Of a stretch of 64,000 nucleotides of DNA, positions 37,487 to 46,558 are shown one piece after another. How positions within the stretch are numbered: position 1 is the first letter of the stretch; each line of letters begins with the position of its first letter. Origin of the DNA: Streptomyces sp. 2114.4 (GTDB lineage: Bacteria; Actinomycetota; Actinomycetes; Streptomycetales; Streptomycetaceae); assembly GCF_900187385.1 (NCBI RefSeq), contig NZ_FYEY01000001.1, positions 4,712,001-4,776,000 of the forward strand, given 5' to 3'. The translations under genes were made by a program, and so were the position numbers. Below the pieces are notes generated by a model. The model did no database searches and was not told where the DNA came from. It saw only the letters and a list, made by a program, of their open reading frames with translations.

Positions 37487-38826
37487 GCGCTTCCGACAAG
37501 GTGAAGGAGGTCGTGCAGGACCTCACCGGCATGTGGTGGCCGGAGGGGGACGAGGACGAACTCCGGGAAGCCGCTCGCGCCTGGCGCACATACGCCGACG
37601 ACGTCGAGGACTGCACCGCGGCAGCGCATAAATCAGCGCAGGACGTCATCGACAACAACAAGGGCCAGTCGATTGAGGCGTTCTCGGAGTTCTGGCGCAA
37701 GTACCACGGTGGAGGCAAGGGCTACCTGGACGATCTGGCATCTGCCGCCCGGGACATGGCCAAAGCACTGGACAAATTCGCCGACCAGATCGCCGAGGCC
37801 AAGAGCAAGATCAAGCATGAGCTGGAGATCGCCGGCGCAGTCCTCGTCGCGGGCACTGCGCTGGCCGTGTTCACTGGCGGAATCACCGAAGTCGCCGCCC
37901 TTGGTGCAGCCGAGACCATCGCCGCGGCAGCCGGTGCGGCCGGTGTCGCTGTGTCGGCCACGGTTGCCGAGATCGCCGGAACGGTTCTGGCAACCGCTGC
38001 TATCGGCGGCCTCGAAGCGATCACCGTCGATGTCGTCGTCGCCCAGGGCGGCAGGAACCTGCTGGGCGAGCAGAGCGGCATCAACCTCGCCGAGATCAAA
38101 GACGCGGGCGTCACCGGTGTCCTCATGGGAGGCGCCATCGGAGGCGCGGCCCGTACGGCACGAGCCGTTTCAAGAGCCGGCGGCCTCAAGACCGTGCTCA
38201 GGAATTTCGACGACATACACCTCGAATCCCTGGGCTTCGGCAGCCCACGACTCGCGACGGCCGGCGGTGGGCCCCTGCCACGTGGCTCCGCCTCACGCAT
38301 GTTCCGTACGGGAAACGGCGACGAGGTCCCTGCTCTCCCGCCCCCTCCTCGGCGAGGGCAGTTGGCGAAGGGGAACGGCGGTCCCTCGCTGGAGCAGGTG
38401 CGGAAGATGCGCGACAAGCGCAAGCGCTGGTCCACAGGAGAAGACCACGTGCGCAAGATGTACGGCGGCCAGCCCGAGAAGCACTACCCGGTCCCCACGA
38501 ACCAGGACCCCAAGTACCCTGTCACCGCCAGAGGCGGCCGGAAGGTCGACGTACCCGTCCAACTGCCCGACGGCCGGACGCTCGGGCTTGAGGTGAAGAC
38601 ATACCAGCAGTACCGCATGGTCGAAATAGCTCCCGGCCAGCACGCACCCCAGCAAGTAGAGGTGCCGCTCAGCAAGCACATCAAAGAGCAGATCCACAAA
38701 GACATCGCGCTACGAAGAATGGACCCGGGATTCGACCCCCGGTGGGTGTTCCTTCACGCAGGACCTTCACAGGAATTGCGCGAATACCTTAAGGAAGCCG
38801 GTATCATATTCGTGGAACACCACTAG
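37483..38826 (+). CDS. type VII-style polymorphic toxin with PD-(D/E)XK-like nuclease tip
   Basis: 447 residues, TTG start overlapping the WXG100 stop. Residues 1-115 form a WXG-type helical targeting domain (GMWWPEGDEDELREAARAWR). Residues about 118-210 are Ala/Gly-rich and hydrophobic, a possible membrane-passage region. The C-terminal 130 residues look like a restriction-endonuclease-fold domain: RKVDVPVQL supplies the Asp, LGLEVKTYQQY the ExK, and EQIHKDIALR a later basic helix. It would cut nucleic acid in rival cells. An immunity gene follows at once. Confidence 0.8.
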   Translation: MSASDKVKEVVQDLTGMWWPEGDEDELREAARAWRTYADDVEDCTAAAHKSAQDVIDNNKGQSIEAFSEFWRKYHGGGKGYLDDLASAARDMAKALDKFADQIAEAKSKIKHELEIAGAVLVAGTALAVFTGGITEVAALGAAETIAAAAGAAGVAVSATVAEIAGTVLATAAIGGLEAITVDVVVAQGGRNLLGEQSGINLAEIKDAGVTGVLMGGAIGGAARTARAVSRAGGLKTVLRNFDDIHLESLGFGSPRLATAGGGPLPRGSASRMFRTGNGDEVPALPPPPRRGQLAKGNGGPSLEQVRKMRDKRKRWSTGEDHVRKMYGGQPEKHYPVPTNQDPKYPVTARGGRKVDVPVQLPDGRTLGLEVKTYQQYRMVEIAPGQHAPQQVEVPLSKHIKEQIHKDIALRRMDPGFDPRWVFLHAGPSQELREYLKEAGIIFVEHH

Positions 38827-38835
38827 GGAGAAGGA

Positions 38836-39291
38836 ATGCAGATTTCCGAGGCGGACCAGGCGCGGGGCAACCTCGACCAGTGGGCTCAGGACGCGCACGA
38901 GAATGTGCTGGGCATCGCCGAGATGCTCAACGTCCCCGCCGAGCAATACGAGCAGGACGCGCTGATCCTCATCGGCCCGCTGCAGGATTACGTTTCCCAG
39001 CTCCCGCTTGACGACTTCGAGCAGGACGACTGGGTCACCCTCCACAATGACCTGGCCGCCTATGTGGCAGATGTCGGAATTCGCGAGCACGGTGCGTCGT
39101 GGAAGGTCCTGGACGACGAGACCTCGCCCCGCGGCTTCCGCTACGTCATCGAAGGCACGGCACGCGATGGCGAAGCCGGCCACATCGACCCGTTCGACGT
39201 CGTCATGGAGGAATTCGGAAACCTCCCGATCCAGATCGCCCGAATGCTCGCCAACGCAGAAGTGACAATCGGCGCGAATCCCCTTATCTGA
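38836..39291 (+). CDS. probable immunity protein for the nuclease toxin
   Basis: 151 residues, very acidic, soluble, starting 9 bases after the toxin stop with GGAGAAGG upstream. No family is recognised. Position, size and acidity (to mask a basic nuclease face) are those of polymorphic-toxin immunity proteins. Its GC is a little lower than the core genome. Followed by a strong bidirectional terminator. Confidence 0.7.
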   Translation: MQISEADQARGNLDQWAQDAHENVLGIAEMLNVPAEQYEQDALILIGPLQDYVSQLPLDDFEQDDWVTLHNDLAAYVADVGIREHGASWKVLDDETSPRGFRYVIEGTARDGEAGHIDPFDVVMEEFGNLPIQIARMLANAEVTIGANPLI

Positions 39292-39300
39292 GGTGGTTTC

Positions 39301-39347
39301 AAGCGACTGTGGCCCGATGCGTCGCGCGCATCGGGCCACAGTCGCTT
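39301..39347. terminator. bidirectional 21 bp-stem terminator
   Basis: Perfect 21 bp stem (39301-39321 with 39327-39347) and 5-base loop between convergent immunity and flavoprotein genes; its last base is part of the flavoprotein stop codon complement. Confidence 0.9.
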
Positions 39348-39901
39348 CACATCCGTCCCGGCACTCCCGGGGTGAGCAGCTCCAGCGCTTCCCCCCAGCG
39401 GAAACGATCTGCCCCTCCGCCGACCTTCGGTCGGTGCGGCTCGTACGAGCCGATCAGGACGCCCATCTCACGCAGCCGGTCCAGGCTCTGCCGGTACGCG
39501 GGGTGGGCGGCCTGGGCGGAGTTCAGATACGGGAGGACAGCGGTGGGAATGCCGAAGCCGTACGCCTCGCACAGGATGCCCACCGCGAGGGTGTCGGAGA
39601 TCCCGGCAGCCCATTTGTTGATCGTGTTGAAGGTGGCCGGGGCGACCGCGATGGCGTCCGCCGGCGGGAGGGGACGAGGGTCGCCGGGACTGCGCCAGGC
39701 GGAACGGATCGGGTAGCCGGTCTGCGCCTCGACCGCCATCGCGTCGATGAAGCCGAGACCCTGCGGAGTAGCGATGACCCCGACATCCCAGTTCGCCTCC
39801 TGGGCAGCAGTGATCAGCTTGCCGACGTCGCCCGCGATCCCGGCTGCGCACACAACGACGTACAGGAACGGCTTCTTCGGCTGGTCGGGCTGATCACTCA
39901 C
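39347..39901 (-). CDS. flavoprotein (EpiD/PPC decarboxylase-like fold)
   Basis: 184 residues. One Rossmann-like flavoprotein domain: YVVVCAAGIAG (FMN phosphate loop, about 14-24), WDVGVIATPQG and the APATFNTINKWAAGI motif (about 87-101) equivalent to the PASANT segment of EpiD and phosphopantothenoylcysteine decarboxylase. These enzymes decarboxylate peptidyl or pantothenoyl cysteine. The substrate here is unknown. GTG start overlaps the stop of the upstream Xre gene by four bases; such Xre-flavoprotein pairs recur in Streptomyces. Confidence 0.85.
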   Translation of the reverse strand: MSDQPDQPKKPFLYVVVCAAGIAGDVGKLITAAQEANWDVGVIATPQGLGFIDAMAVEAQTGYPIRSAWRSPGDPRPLPPADAIAVAPATFNTINKWAAGISDTLAVGILCEAYGFGIPTAVLPYLNSAQAAHPAYRQSLDRLREMGVLIGSYEPHRPKVGGGADRFRWGEALELLTPGVPGRM

Positions 39902-41160
39902 GCGGGGACTCCCAGCTGTCGGCTGAAGTGGTGCAGTTCGGGCAGGGCGCGGCGGCGGTCACGGGCGGCCATGTCGGCGACCAGTTCCCGTACGGCAGGC
40001 CGACGGATGTCCTGGGCCGCGCAGCTCTCCGCGATCCGCAGGGCCTGGTAGCCGTCGGCGAGCCTCCCCTGCTGACTGTATGCGCGTGCTGCCTCCACCC
40101 ATAGGGCGGCCCGTCGCTCGGGGACCGGGATGTGCCGGCGCATGAGCGGGCGGGCGGTCTCCAGGGCCACGCCCGCGTCGCCGAAGGCAACCGCGGCGCT
40201 GACTGCGTGGAGGGCGACGTTGGTAGGGCTGAAATTGGCCCAGGCGTCGGGGCGGTCGAGTGCAACGTAGCGGGCAACGTCCTTCGCCTCGGTGAGAAAG
40301 TCCTTGGTGGCCGAGCGGGCGCCGGCGGTACTGGCAGCGGTGACGCCGCGCAGCAGCATGAGGCCGAGGGCCGCGAGATAGCGCGGAGAGCGCTTGTCGT
40401 AGGAGCCGGTGAGCTGGTCGGCGGTGTGCCGGACCACGGTAACGGCCTGGGTGGTGTGCTTTTCACGGGCGAGTAAATGCGCCTGGACACGGACGCTGGA
40501 GGCCAGGACAACCGGGTCGCCACAGCGCTCGGCCTCGGCCATGGCACGGCCGACCGCCAGCCAGGCATTGCCGTGATCACTGAGCTTGAGGAGCAGGCTG
40601 GCGGAGGTCTGGTACGCGGTGGCCAGGAGGCCGACGGCCTGGCTGGAGCCCATCGCGGCGTGCCGGAGGTTGCCGATCAGAGCGGGCAGCACGCGTTCCA
40701 GCTCGGCGTAGTCGCAGGTGCAGAAGAGCCGCCGGGCCGCAGTGACACGGTCGCTGAGCCCTGGTGTGTCCTGGGGGTCCTGGGCAGAGGCAGGTATCGG
40801 GCCTGGGAGGAGCGAGTGGACGAGATCGCCGTGGCCGGCGACCGGTGTGGTGGGTGCTGTGAGGGCGGCGATGCTGGCGGCGAGGAAGGTTCGGCGGTGC
40901 ATGTCCTCTGTCTCGGGGTCGCAGGTGCTGGTTTCCGGCATGGCGGCGAGGCCGACAGCAGGCAGTGGGATGCCGAGCTCCATTGCAGCTGCCCGCACCA
41001 CCCGGGAGTCCTCGGTGCCCCGGCCCTGTTCCAGGCGACTCAGCTTGGACTGGTGGTAGCCCAGTGCGGCGGCGACGTCCGTCTGGGAGCGTTTCGCGAG
41101 CACCCTTGCCCGCCGGATCACTTCACCGATCCGTCTCGCCTCGTCGTATGCATCGGCCAT
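39898..41160 (-). CDS. Xre regulator with TPR-like C-terminus
   Basis: 420 residues. Residues about 10-60 are an Xre helix-turn-helix (LAKRSQTDVAAALGYHQSKL then SRLEQGRG). The long remainder is made of helical repeats resembling tetratricopeptides (for instance ARLL..YQTSASLLLKLSDH and WVEAARAYSQQGRLADGYQA), the design of signal-peptide or metabolite-sensing Streptomyces regulators. It probably controls the divergent operon starting at 41337. ATG 41160 is preferred over a GTG three codons upstream. Confidence 0.83.
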   Translation of the reverse strand: MADAYDEARRIGEVIRRARVLAKRSQTDVAAALGYHQSKLSRLEQGRGTEDSRVVRAAAMELGIPLPAVGLAAMPETSTCDPETEDMHRRTFLAASIAALTAPTTPVAGHGDLVHSLLPGPIPASAQDPQDTPGLSDRVTAARRLFCTCDYAELERVLPALIGNLRHAAMGSSQAVGLLATAYQTSASLLLKLSDHGNAWLAVGRAMAEAERCGDPVVLASSVRVQAHLLAREKHTTQAVTVVRHTADQLTGSYDKRSPRYLAALGLMLLRGVTAASTAGARSATKDFLTEAKDVARYVALDRPDAWANFSPTNVALHAVSAAVAFGDAGVALETARPLMRRHIPVPERRAALWVEAARAYSQQGRLADGYQALRIAESCAAQDIRRPAVRELVADMAARDRRRALPELHHFSRQLGVPA

Positions 41161-41336
41161 CCGCGCCACGGCCCCTTCCGCCGTCGCCGATCCTGCCTGC
41201 TCAACAGAGCGTAGTAGAGCTGAACTTGGTGCTGATGCAGGTCCTGCATAACTGATGCAGCGCCGGCACCTGGGGTGGTCCGTCCTCTGCTGACGCCGGT
41301 TCCGTGGAGTGGCCGAACTCGCCTGGGAGGCCGCCC
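41161..41336. promoter_or_regulatory. divergent promoter region
   Basis: 176 bases between the Xre regulator and the seven-gene operon. A-T-rich patches CTGATGCAGGTCCTGCAT and ACTGATGCAG around 41231-41260 form a repeated TGATGCAG motif (GCTGATGCAG at 41231, ACTGATGCAG at 41251), a candidate operator. Confidence 0.45.
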
Positions 41337-41780
41337 ATGGAACCGCAGCACCTCAGCTTCTCCGTACCCGGCACGACGCACGCTGCAGCAGCTGCGCGGC
41401 GTCGGCTCGCCGCCGAGATGCACGACTGGGGCCTACCGGCCGACAGCGACGCACTGCACACCGCTGAGCTGGTGGCTGGCGAACTGCTCTCGAATGCGGT
41501 GCAGCACGCAGGTCCCAGCGCCATCACCGTGGTTGCCCGCTGCGACGGCAACGCCATACGGATCGAGGTCAGTGACAGCAGCCCCGACCTTCCCCGGCCC
41601 AGGTCACCCAACGAGGTCGACGAGCACGGCCGGGGCCTGCTCATCGTCGCGGCCCTGGCAGACCGGTACGCCGTCGAGCCGACCGAGTCCGGCAAGCGGT
41701 GCTGGGCCGAAATCCACCTGCGAGCAGTCCCAAGTCCCCACATCGCACCACAGGTTCACCTTCCAAGGAGATGGCCGTGA
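41337..41780 (+). CDS. ATP-binding protein, anti-sigma kinase type
   Basis: 147 residues of the HATPase_c_2 (RsbW/SpoIIAB-like) family: N-box ELVAGELLSNAVQH (about 45-58), G1 IEVSDSSPDLP and G2-like DEHGRGLLIVAAL. Such small ATPases regulate sigma factors or, in Streptomyces, stand beside Xre genes with unknown targets. ATG with GGGAGG upstream. The stop overlaps the next start (GTGA), making it the first gene of a coupled operon. Confidence 0.85.
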   Translation: MEPQHLSFSVPGTTHAAAAARRRLAAEMHDWGLPADSDALHTAELVAGELLSNAVQHAGPSAITVVARCDGNAIRIEVSDSSPDLPRPRSPNEVDEHGRGLLIVAALADRYAVEPTESGKRCWAEIHLRAVPSPHIAPQVHLPRRWP

Positions 41781-43099
41781 CAACCGCCCGGACACCCGCC
41801 ATTACCTCCGAAGTGATCGCCATCCGTCCCGGCCCGCCGCTTTCCGGGGCCGTGACCGTCGACGGCTCCAAGAACGCCGCCCTGCCGCTCCTCGCTGCGG
41901 CGGCCTCCCTGCGCCGGCCTGTCCAGCTGACCAACGTCCCGGCCAATGACGACGTCCAGGCCATGCTCATGCTGCTCCAGCACGCAGGCCACGGAGCCAC
42001 CTGCAAGGTCGACAAGCCCCACACCGTCCTGGTGCAGCCGAGCGACGGTATGCACATCGCGCCGGAACTCCACGAAACCGCTGCCCGCATCCGTGCCTCG
42101 TACTACCTGGTTCCCGCTCTCCTCGCCGTTCACGGGCGGGCCGTACTGCCCTGGCCGGGCGGCTGCCGGATCGGTGAACGCGGCATGGAGCAGCACTTCA
42201 AGGTCTACGAGGCATTCGGCGACCGCGCGCTCGTCAACGACCACGGCTACAGCGTCGAAGCCGGCGAGAGTCGCACCGGCTCGGTATCGGTGATGCTGCC
42301 GTACCGTTCCCGTGGTGCGAGCATCGCGGCACTTCTGCGCGCCGTCGTCGCCAAGCGACCACTGCGGCTGGGACAGCCGAACCTCTCGCCCGAAGTCCTC
42401 AGCGTCCTGCAGGCGCTACAAGTGGCCGGTTGGGAGATCCGAGCCGACGAGCGCGTTCTCTCCCTGGCTCCGCCTGCCTCCGCATCGCAGGAGCCGGTGA
42501 CCTGGGCAGTCCCCGGAGACAAGGTCGAAGCAGGCACCCTGGCCTGCGCCATCGCCGCCACACGGGGCAACGGCCATATCGAGGGCGTACGCAGCAAGGA
42601 CGTGGCGCCAATGGTGGCCGCATTGCGCTGGCTCGGCATTCCCGTCGACGCCCAGCAAGACATCCTCATCGTCCACGCCGAACGCACACGCCCCACCCAT
42701 CAACCCCTGCGAGCCATCGCCTCACTCTCTCCCGGCGGACTCGACGCTGACTTCGAACCCGCCTTGATGGCACTGGCCCTGGGCATGCCCGGCACCCACC
42801 TGTTCGCCGACGCGATCAACCCTGGGCGTCACAGCAACCTCATCCCTCAGCTCGCACGTCTCGGCGCCGACATCCACGAGACCTCGCCCACCCAGTGCCG
42901 CCTGACCGGGCCGCAGCAGCTGATCGGGACCGGGGTGGAAGCCACCGACATCCGTACCGGGTCGGCCCTGCTCATCGCCGGCCTCACCGCCCACGGCGTC
43001 ACGACCCTCGGCGGCCTCGAACAGCTCCGCCGAGGCCATGCCGACCTTCCCACCAAGCTGCTCGCACTCGGAGCCGACATCTGCGAGGTCACCCCGTGA
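41777..43099 (+). CDS. MurA-like enolpyruvyl transferase
   Basis: 440 residues of the EPSP-synthase/MurA fold. The PEP-binding Lys-Asn pair is in DGSKNAALP (Lys32, Asn33). The catalytic-loop cysteine is kept in WPGGCRIGERGMEQH (about Cys130), and GGLDADFEP matches the catalytic Asp region. MurA adds enolpyruvate to UDP-GlcNAc in peptidoglycan synthesis, while relatives in nikkomycin/polyoxin clusters act on UMP. As an extra copy within an island among nucleotide enzymes, a non-peptidoglycan nucleotide substrate is plausible. The GTG at 41777 is chosen over an ATG two codons earlier because of spacing to AAGGAG and the GTGA overlap. Confidence 0.85.
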   Translation: MTTARTPAITSEVIAIRPGPPLSGAVTVDGSKNAALPLLAAAASLRRPVQLTNVPANDDVQAMLMLLQHAGHGATCKVDKPHTVLVQPSDGMHIAPELHETAARIRASYYLVPALLAVHGRAVLPWPGGCRIGERGMEQHFKVYEAFGDRALVNDHGYSVEAGESRTGSVSVMLPYRSRGASIAALLRAVVAKRPLRLGQPNLSPEVLSVLQALQVAGWEIRADERVLSLAPPASASQEPVTWAVPGDKVEAGTLACAIAATRGNGHIEGVRSKDVAPMVAALRWLGIPVDAQQDILIVHAERTRPTHQPLRAIASLSPGGLDADFEPALMALALGMPGTHLFADAINPGRHSNLIPQLARLGADIHETSPTQCRLTGPQQLIGTGVEATDIRTGSALLIAGLTAHGVTTLGGLEQLRRGHADLPTKLLALGADICEVTP

Positions 43100-44319
43100 C
43101 CGGTCCACGCCCCCTGCGGCGGATCGTGGCCACCACTGACGTCCACTCCTCGTTCGACGACGCCCTGCCGATGCTGGCCCACCTGCACGCCATCCGGCCG
43201 GAGACGCTCATCGTCGATTGTGGCGACTTCTTCGAAGGCAGCGGCTACTACCGCCTCGGCCACGGCCGTATCGAAACAGCGATCCTCCATGGCCTCTACG
43301 ACGTGATCGCGCCCGGGAACCACGGCTGGATCCACCACTTCGACCCACCGCTCCGGGACATCACCGTGTGCGCGAACGCCGTCGATGCCGAAACCGGCCG
43401 ACCGCTCTTCCGCCGCCTGCACACCGCGCGCATCGGCGGACGGCGCGTTGCCATCACCGCGGTCATCGGCGTCCAGGCATTCCACTCCATCCCCATCGAT
43501 CAGCGAGCCGGCCAACGCGTCACCGAACCAGGTCAGGCACTGCGCGAAGTGATGCTGGCGCACCACCACGAGATCGACTCCTGGGTCGTGCTGAGCCACT
43601 CCGGCTTCGACGAGGACCTCAAGCTGGCCGCCGTCTGCCCCTTCCTCGACGTGATCTTCGCCGGGCACTGCCACAGCGACCAGTACGGCCCCACCCATGT
43701 GGGCGAGACGCTCGTTCTCAAGGGTCGTGAACTCGGCATCGGTTACGCCATCGCTGAGCCGGCCCTCACGCGATGGACGGCGCAGACTACGCACTTCCCA
43801 GACATCACCAGCGCGGCGTCCCTACCGCCCCAGCTCGCCCTCATCCGTGATCGAATCGAGGACCTTAAAGATCGTCTGGCCCTGCCGATCGGCGCCGTCT
43901 CAAAGCCGTACCGAGGACGGGTCCTCGATCGCAGGCTCCTCCTCGACGACCTCGCCACCCGACTCCATACCGCCCTCGGTGCCGAAGCCGTCGTCCTCAA
44001 CGAGACCGCCTTGCGCCCCACCCAGCTCGACGACGTCCTCACCTTCGGCGACCTCCTCACCATCGAGCCCTTCAACAACCAGCTCGTCCACGCCCGCATC
44101 CCCCAGGACCTGAGAGAAACCCCTGGCGCACTGCTCCCCTACCTCACCAAGAGCGCGGGCCCCTTGATCACCCAGCCGAAGCCTCTGCCCCCGCAGCTGC
44201 CAGCCGTGCTGACCACCGACTACCTCGCCGAGAGCTACCTGGACGGCCGCACCCACCAAGCCGGCCTCCGCCTCCGCCAGGCCGTCCAACGCGTCCTAAC
44301 CGAAGGGACCCACCGATGA
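43096..44319 (+). CDS. metallophosphoesterase / 5'-nucleotidase-like
   Basis: 407 residues without a signal peptide, so cytoplasmic, unlike most secreted 5'-nucleotidases. All calcineurin-type metal motifs are present: TDVHSSFD, DCGDFFEG, PGNHGW, LSHSG and AGHCHSD. The C-terminal half is the 5'-nucleotidase substrate domain (LNETALRPTQLDDVLTFGDL, then TIEPFNN). It probably dephosphorylates a nucleotide or cyclic nucleotide. It overlaps both neighbours by four bases. Confidence 0.85.
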   Translation: MTGPRPLRRIVATTDVHSSFDDALPMLAHLHAIRPETLIVDCGDFFEGSGYYRLGHGRIETAILHGLYDVIAPGNHGWIHHFDPPLRDITVCANAVDAETGRPLFRRLHTARIGGRRVAITAVIGVQAFHSIPIDQRAGQRVTEPGQALREVMLAHHHEIDSWVVLSHSGFDEDLKLAAVCPFLDVIFAGHCHSDQYGPTHVGETLVLKGRELGIGYAIAEPALTRWTAQTTHFPDITSAASLPPQLALIRDRIEDLKDRLALPIGAVSKPYRGRVLDRRLLLDDLATRLHTALGAEAVVLNETALRPTQLDDVLTFGDLLTIEPFNNQLVHARIPQDLRETPGALLPYLTKSAGPLITQPKPLPPQLPAVLTTDYLAESYLDGRTHQAGLRLRQAVQRVLTEGTHR

Positions 44320-44855
44320 TCCTGACCGGCCCAGAAATCACCGCAGCCGCGGCCGACGGCCGCGTGCGCATCACCCCCTTCGACGAAGCACAGGTCAACC
44401 CCAACAGCTACAACGTCCGCCTCGGTCCGACCCTGCTCGCCTACACCGCACCCGTCCTCGACGCCCACCGGCCCAACCCGACCCGCCGGATCGAGATCGA
44501 CTCCGACGGCTACGTCCTCAAGCCAGGCCAGCTCTACCTCGGCCACACCGTCGAACAGGTCGGCTCCGACACCTTCGTCCCTCTCCTCTTCGGCCGTTCC
44601 TCCGTCGGCCGGCTCGGCCTGTTCGTCGAGATCACCGCCCCCATCGGCGACATCGGATTCCACGGCCAGTGGACGCTCATGCTCTCCCCGATCCGGCCGT
44701 TACGCGTCTACGCCGGCATGAAGGTCGGGCAGATCATGTTCTTCGTCGCCGTCGGCCCCATCACTCCGTACTCGGGCAAGTACCAGGCAGCCAGCGGGCC
44801 CAAGCCCTCCGCCTACTGGCAGGACCTCGCTCCACTGGAAGCGGTGGCGCCGTGA
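44316..44855 (+). CDS. dCTP deaminase-like protein 1 (general-base Glu missing)
   Basis: 179 residues of the dCTP deaminase/dUTPase trimer fold: NPNSYNVRLG at the N-terminus, the phosphate-binding RSSVGR (94-99) equivalent to E. coli Ser111/Arg115, and GQIMFF with YSGKYQAASGPKPS at the C-terminus. At the place of the catalytic Glu138 (GWxGxxxLE) it has GFHGQWTLML with Met122. On its own it may bind but not deaminate dCTP. ATGA overlap with the phosphatase gene and GTGA with the next, paralogous gene. Confidence 0.85.
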   Translation: MILTGPEITAAAADGRVRITPFDEAQVNPNSYNVRLGPTLLAYTAPVLDAHRPNPTRRIEIDSDGYVLKPGQLYLGHTVEQVGSDTFVPLLFGRSSVGRLGLFVEITAPIGDIGFHGQWTLMLSPIRPLRVYAGMKVGQIMFFVAVGPITPYSGKYQAASGPKPSAYWQDLAPLEAVAP

Positions 44856-45388
44856 TCCTCACCGGTCCCGCCATCGCCTCTGCTCTTGCCGCGGGCGAGA
44901 TCACCATCGACCCGTACGATCCCAGCAGGCTCTCTCCCAACGCCTACGACTGGCGTCTCGGCGACGATCTACACGTCTGCGACGGAGAGCTCGACGCCGC
45001 CACCCCGACCTCGTTCACCGAGATCTCCATCCCCCGCACGGGATTCGTCCTGAAACCCGGAGTGCTCTACCTCGGCGTCACCCACGAGAAGACTGGCTCG
45101 GAGACGTACGCCCAGCTCCTCAACGGCGACCGCACCACTGGTGCCCTCGGCATCTGGGTCCATGTATCCGCGCCGCTCGGCCACCAAGGCCACGCCATCC
45201 GTTGGACCCTGGAGATCCGTGTCAGTCAGCCGGTCCGCATCTACCCCCGCATGACCTTCGGGAAGCTCGTCTTTCTGCAGCCCCTCGGCGCTGCAGCCAG
45301 TTACCAGAAGCACGGCCTCAAGTACACGGCCAGCCAGGGAATCGAAACCTCCCGTCTGTACGAAGAGACCCCGGGGGGTCGGCCATGA
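44852..45388 (+). CDS. dCTP deaminase-like protein 2 (RSSxxR motif missing)
   Basis: 178 residues, paralogous to the preceding gene (both begin ILTGP and share the FVLKPG/YVLKPG, LYLG landmarks). Here the catalytic Glu is kept (WTLEI, Glu121), but the RSSxxR phosphate/catalytic segment reads DRTTGA, with Ala for the second Arg. The C-terminal HGLKYTASQG replaces the usual GKYQ motif. It complements exactly what protein 1 lacks. Overlaps the neighbouring genes by four bases each. Confidence 0.82.
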   Translation: MILTGPAIASALAAGEITIDPYDPSRLSPNAYDWRLGDDLHVCDGELDAATPTSFTEISIPRTGFVLKPGVLYLGVTHEKTGSETYAQLLNGDRTTGALGIWVHVSAPLGHQGHAIRWTLEIRVSQPVRIYPRMTFGKLVFLQPLGAAASYQKHGLKYTASQGIETSRLYEETPGGRP

Positions 45389-46482
45389 ACACGACGGTCG
45401 CCACAGCCCTCGACCTCCCTTTCCCCAGCCCTGGCGGCAGTGTCGAACTCTTCCTCGACCTCTACACCGGACCCCAACCCCACATCCCCGCGCGGGCTTT
45501 CATGCTCGCCCCCGCCCGCCCCAGCCCCGGGCTGCCCGCCGGGCTCGACCTACTGCCTATCGTGGGCAAGTGCCTCGAAGGCCCGGCCTTCCACCGCTAC
45601 GTAGCCGCCCTCCGACAGGCCTTGGCCGGGGCAATCGACCCGAATCACATCAGCGTCCTCCACCTCCAGCACCTCACCTTCGGTGGCACCCCCGCGCTGA
45701 TCAAGGCCCTGCCCGAGCACCCACGGATCGCACTCGTACACGGCACCGACCTGCTGTTCGCCGAATCCCACCGCGACCAACACAAGGTCCTGACCGAGTC
45801 CGTGAAACTCGCCGACGCAATCGTCGTGCCGACACCGGCCATGGCCGACCGACTCCTGCGAATCGCGCCCACCACCGACCGCACGAAGATCGCCCACGTG
45901 CCCTGGGGCATCCCCGACCAACTCCTGGCCCGCCCACCGCACAGATCACCCCGTCCGGCCGGCAGCCCCTTCCGGCTGCTCTACGCCGGCCGTCTCACGC
46001 CAGAGAAAGGCGCCGAGAACTTGCTGCTGGCCCTGGCGGCCGTCCAGGGCGTCGAGCTGAGCATCGCCGCGCCACAAGACCAGTTCCACACCCTCACCCG
46101 CGCCATACGGCAGTCCGGCGTCAAGATCCGTTACCTCGGCTGGCTCCGCCGTCCACAACTGTGGAGAACCTTCACCGACCACGACGTGCTCGTCATGCCC
46201 TCCACCACCCTCGAAGCCCTGGGCCTCGTCGCTCTCGAAGCCCAAGCCTGCGGTCTGCCCGTGCTGTACCAGCCCGTCCCCGGCCTGGCCGAAACACTCG
46301 CCGCCTCTGGCACCGCGACCGACTTCACCCACCCCGCAGCCGTCGCCCGAGACATCGACCGACTCCGCACCACCCCGGGGCTGCTGGCCGCCTTGCAGCA
46401 GGCCGGACGAAACAACGCCGCCCGCTATCCGCTCAGCGCCACCGCTAAGGCCCTGACCGAACTCGGCCACCGGATTAGTTGA
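45385..46482 (+). CDS. GT4-family glycosyltransferase
   Basis: 365 residues of the GT-B fold. The N-terminal domain has a glycine loop (LPFPSPGGSVELFLDLY); the C-terminal domain shows LLYAGRLTPEKGAENLL (about 195-211) and the retaining GT4 signature EALGLVALEAQACGLPV (about 272-288). It is cytoplasmic, with no membrane segment. Donor and acceptor are unknown; in this operon the acceptor may be the product of the MurA-like and nucleotide steps. The ATG overlaps the stop of the second deaminase-like gene. Confidence 0.86.
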   Translation: MNTTVATALDLPFPSPGGSVELFLDLYTGPQPHIPARAFMLAPARPSPGLPAGLDLLPIVGKCLEGPAFHRYVAALRQALAGAIDPNHISVLHLQHLTFGGTPALIKALPEHPRIALVHGTDLLFAESHRDQHKVLTESVKLADAIVVPTPAMADRLLRIAPTTDRTKIAHVPWGIPDQLLARPPHRSPRPAGSPFRLLYAGRLTPEKGAENLLLALAAVQGVELSIAAPQDQFHTLTRAIRQSGVKIRYLGWLRRPQLWRTFTDHDVLVMPSTTLEALGLVALEAQACGLPVLYQPVPGLAETLAASGTATDFTHPAAVARDIDRLRTTPGLLAALQQAGRNNAARYPLSATAKALTELGHRIS

Positions 46483-46558
46483 CTACCCCGCCACGTTCCC
46501 CGGCCGGGCCCGCCCGCGTCACTACGCTGACGGGCGGGCCCGCACTGCGACATCGGAG

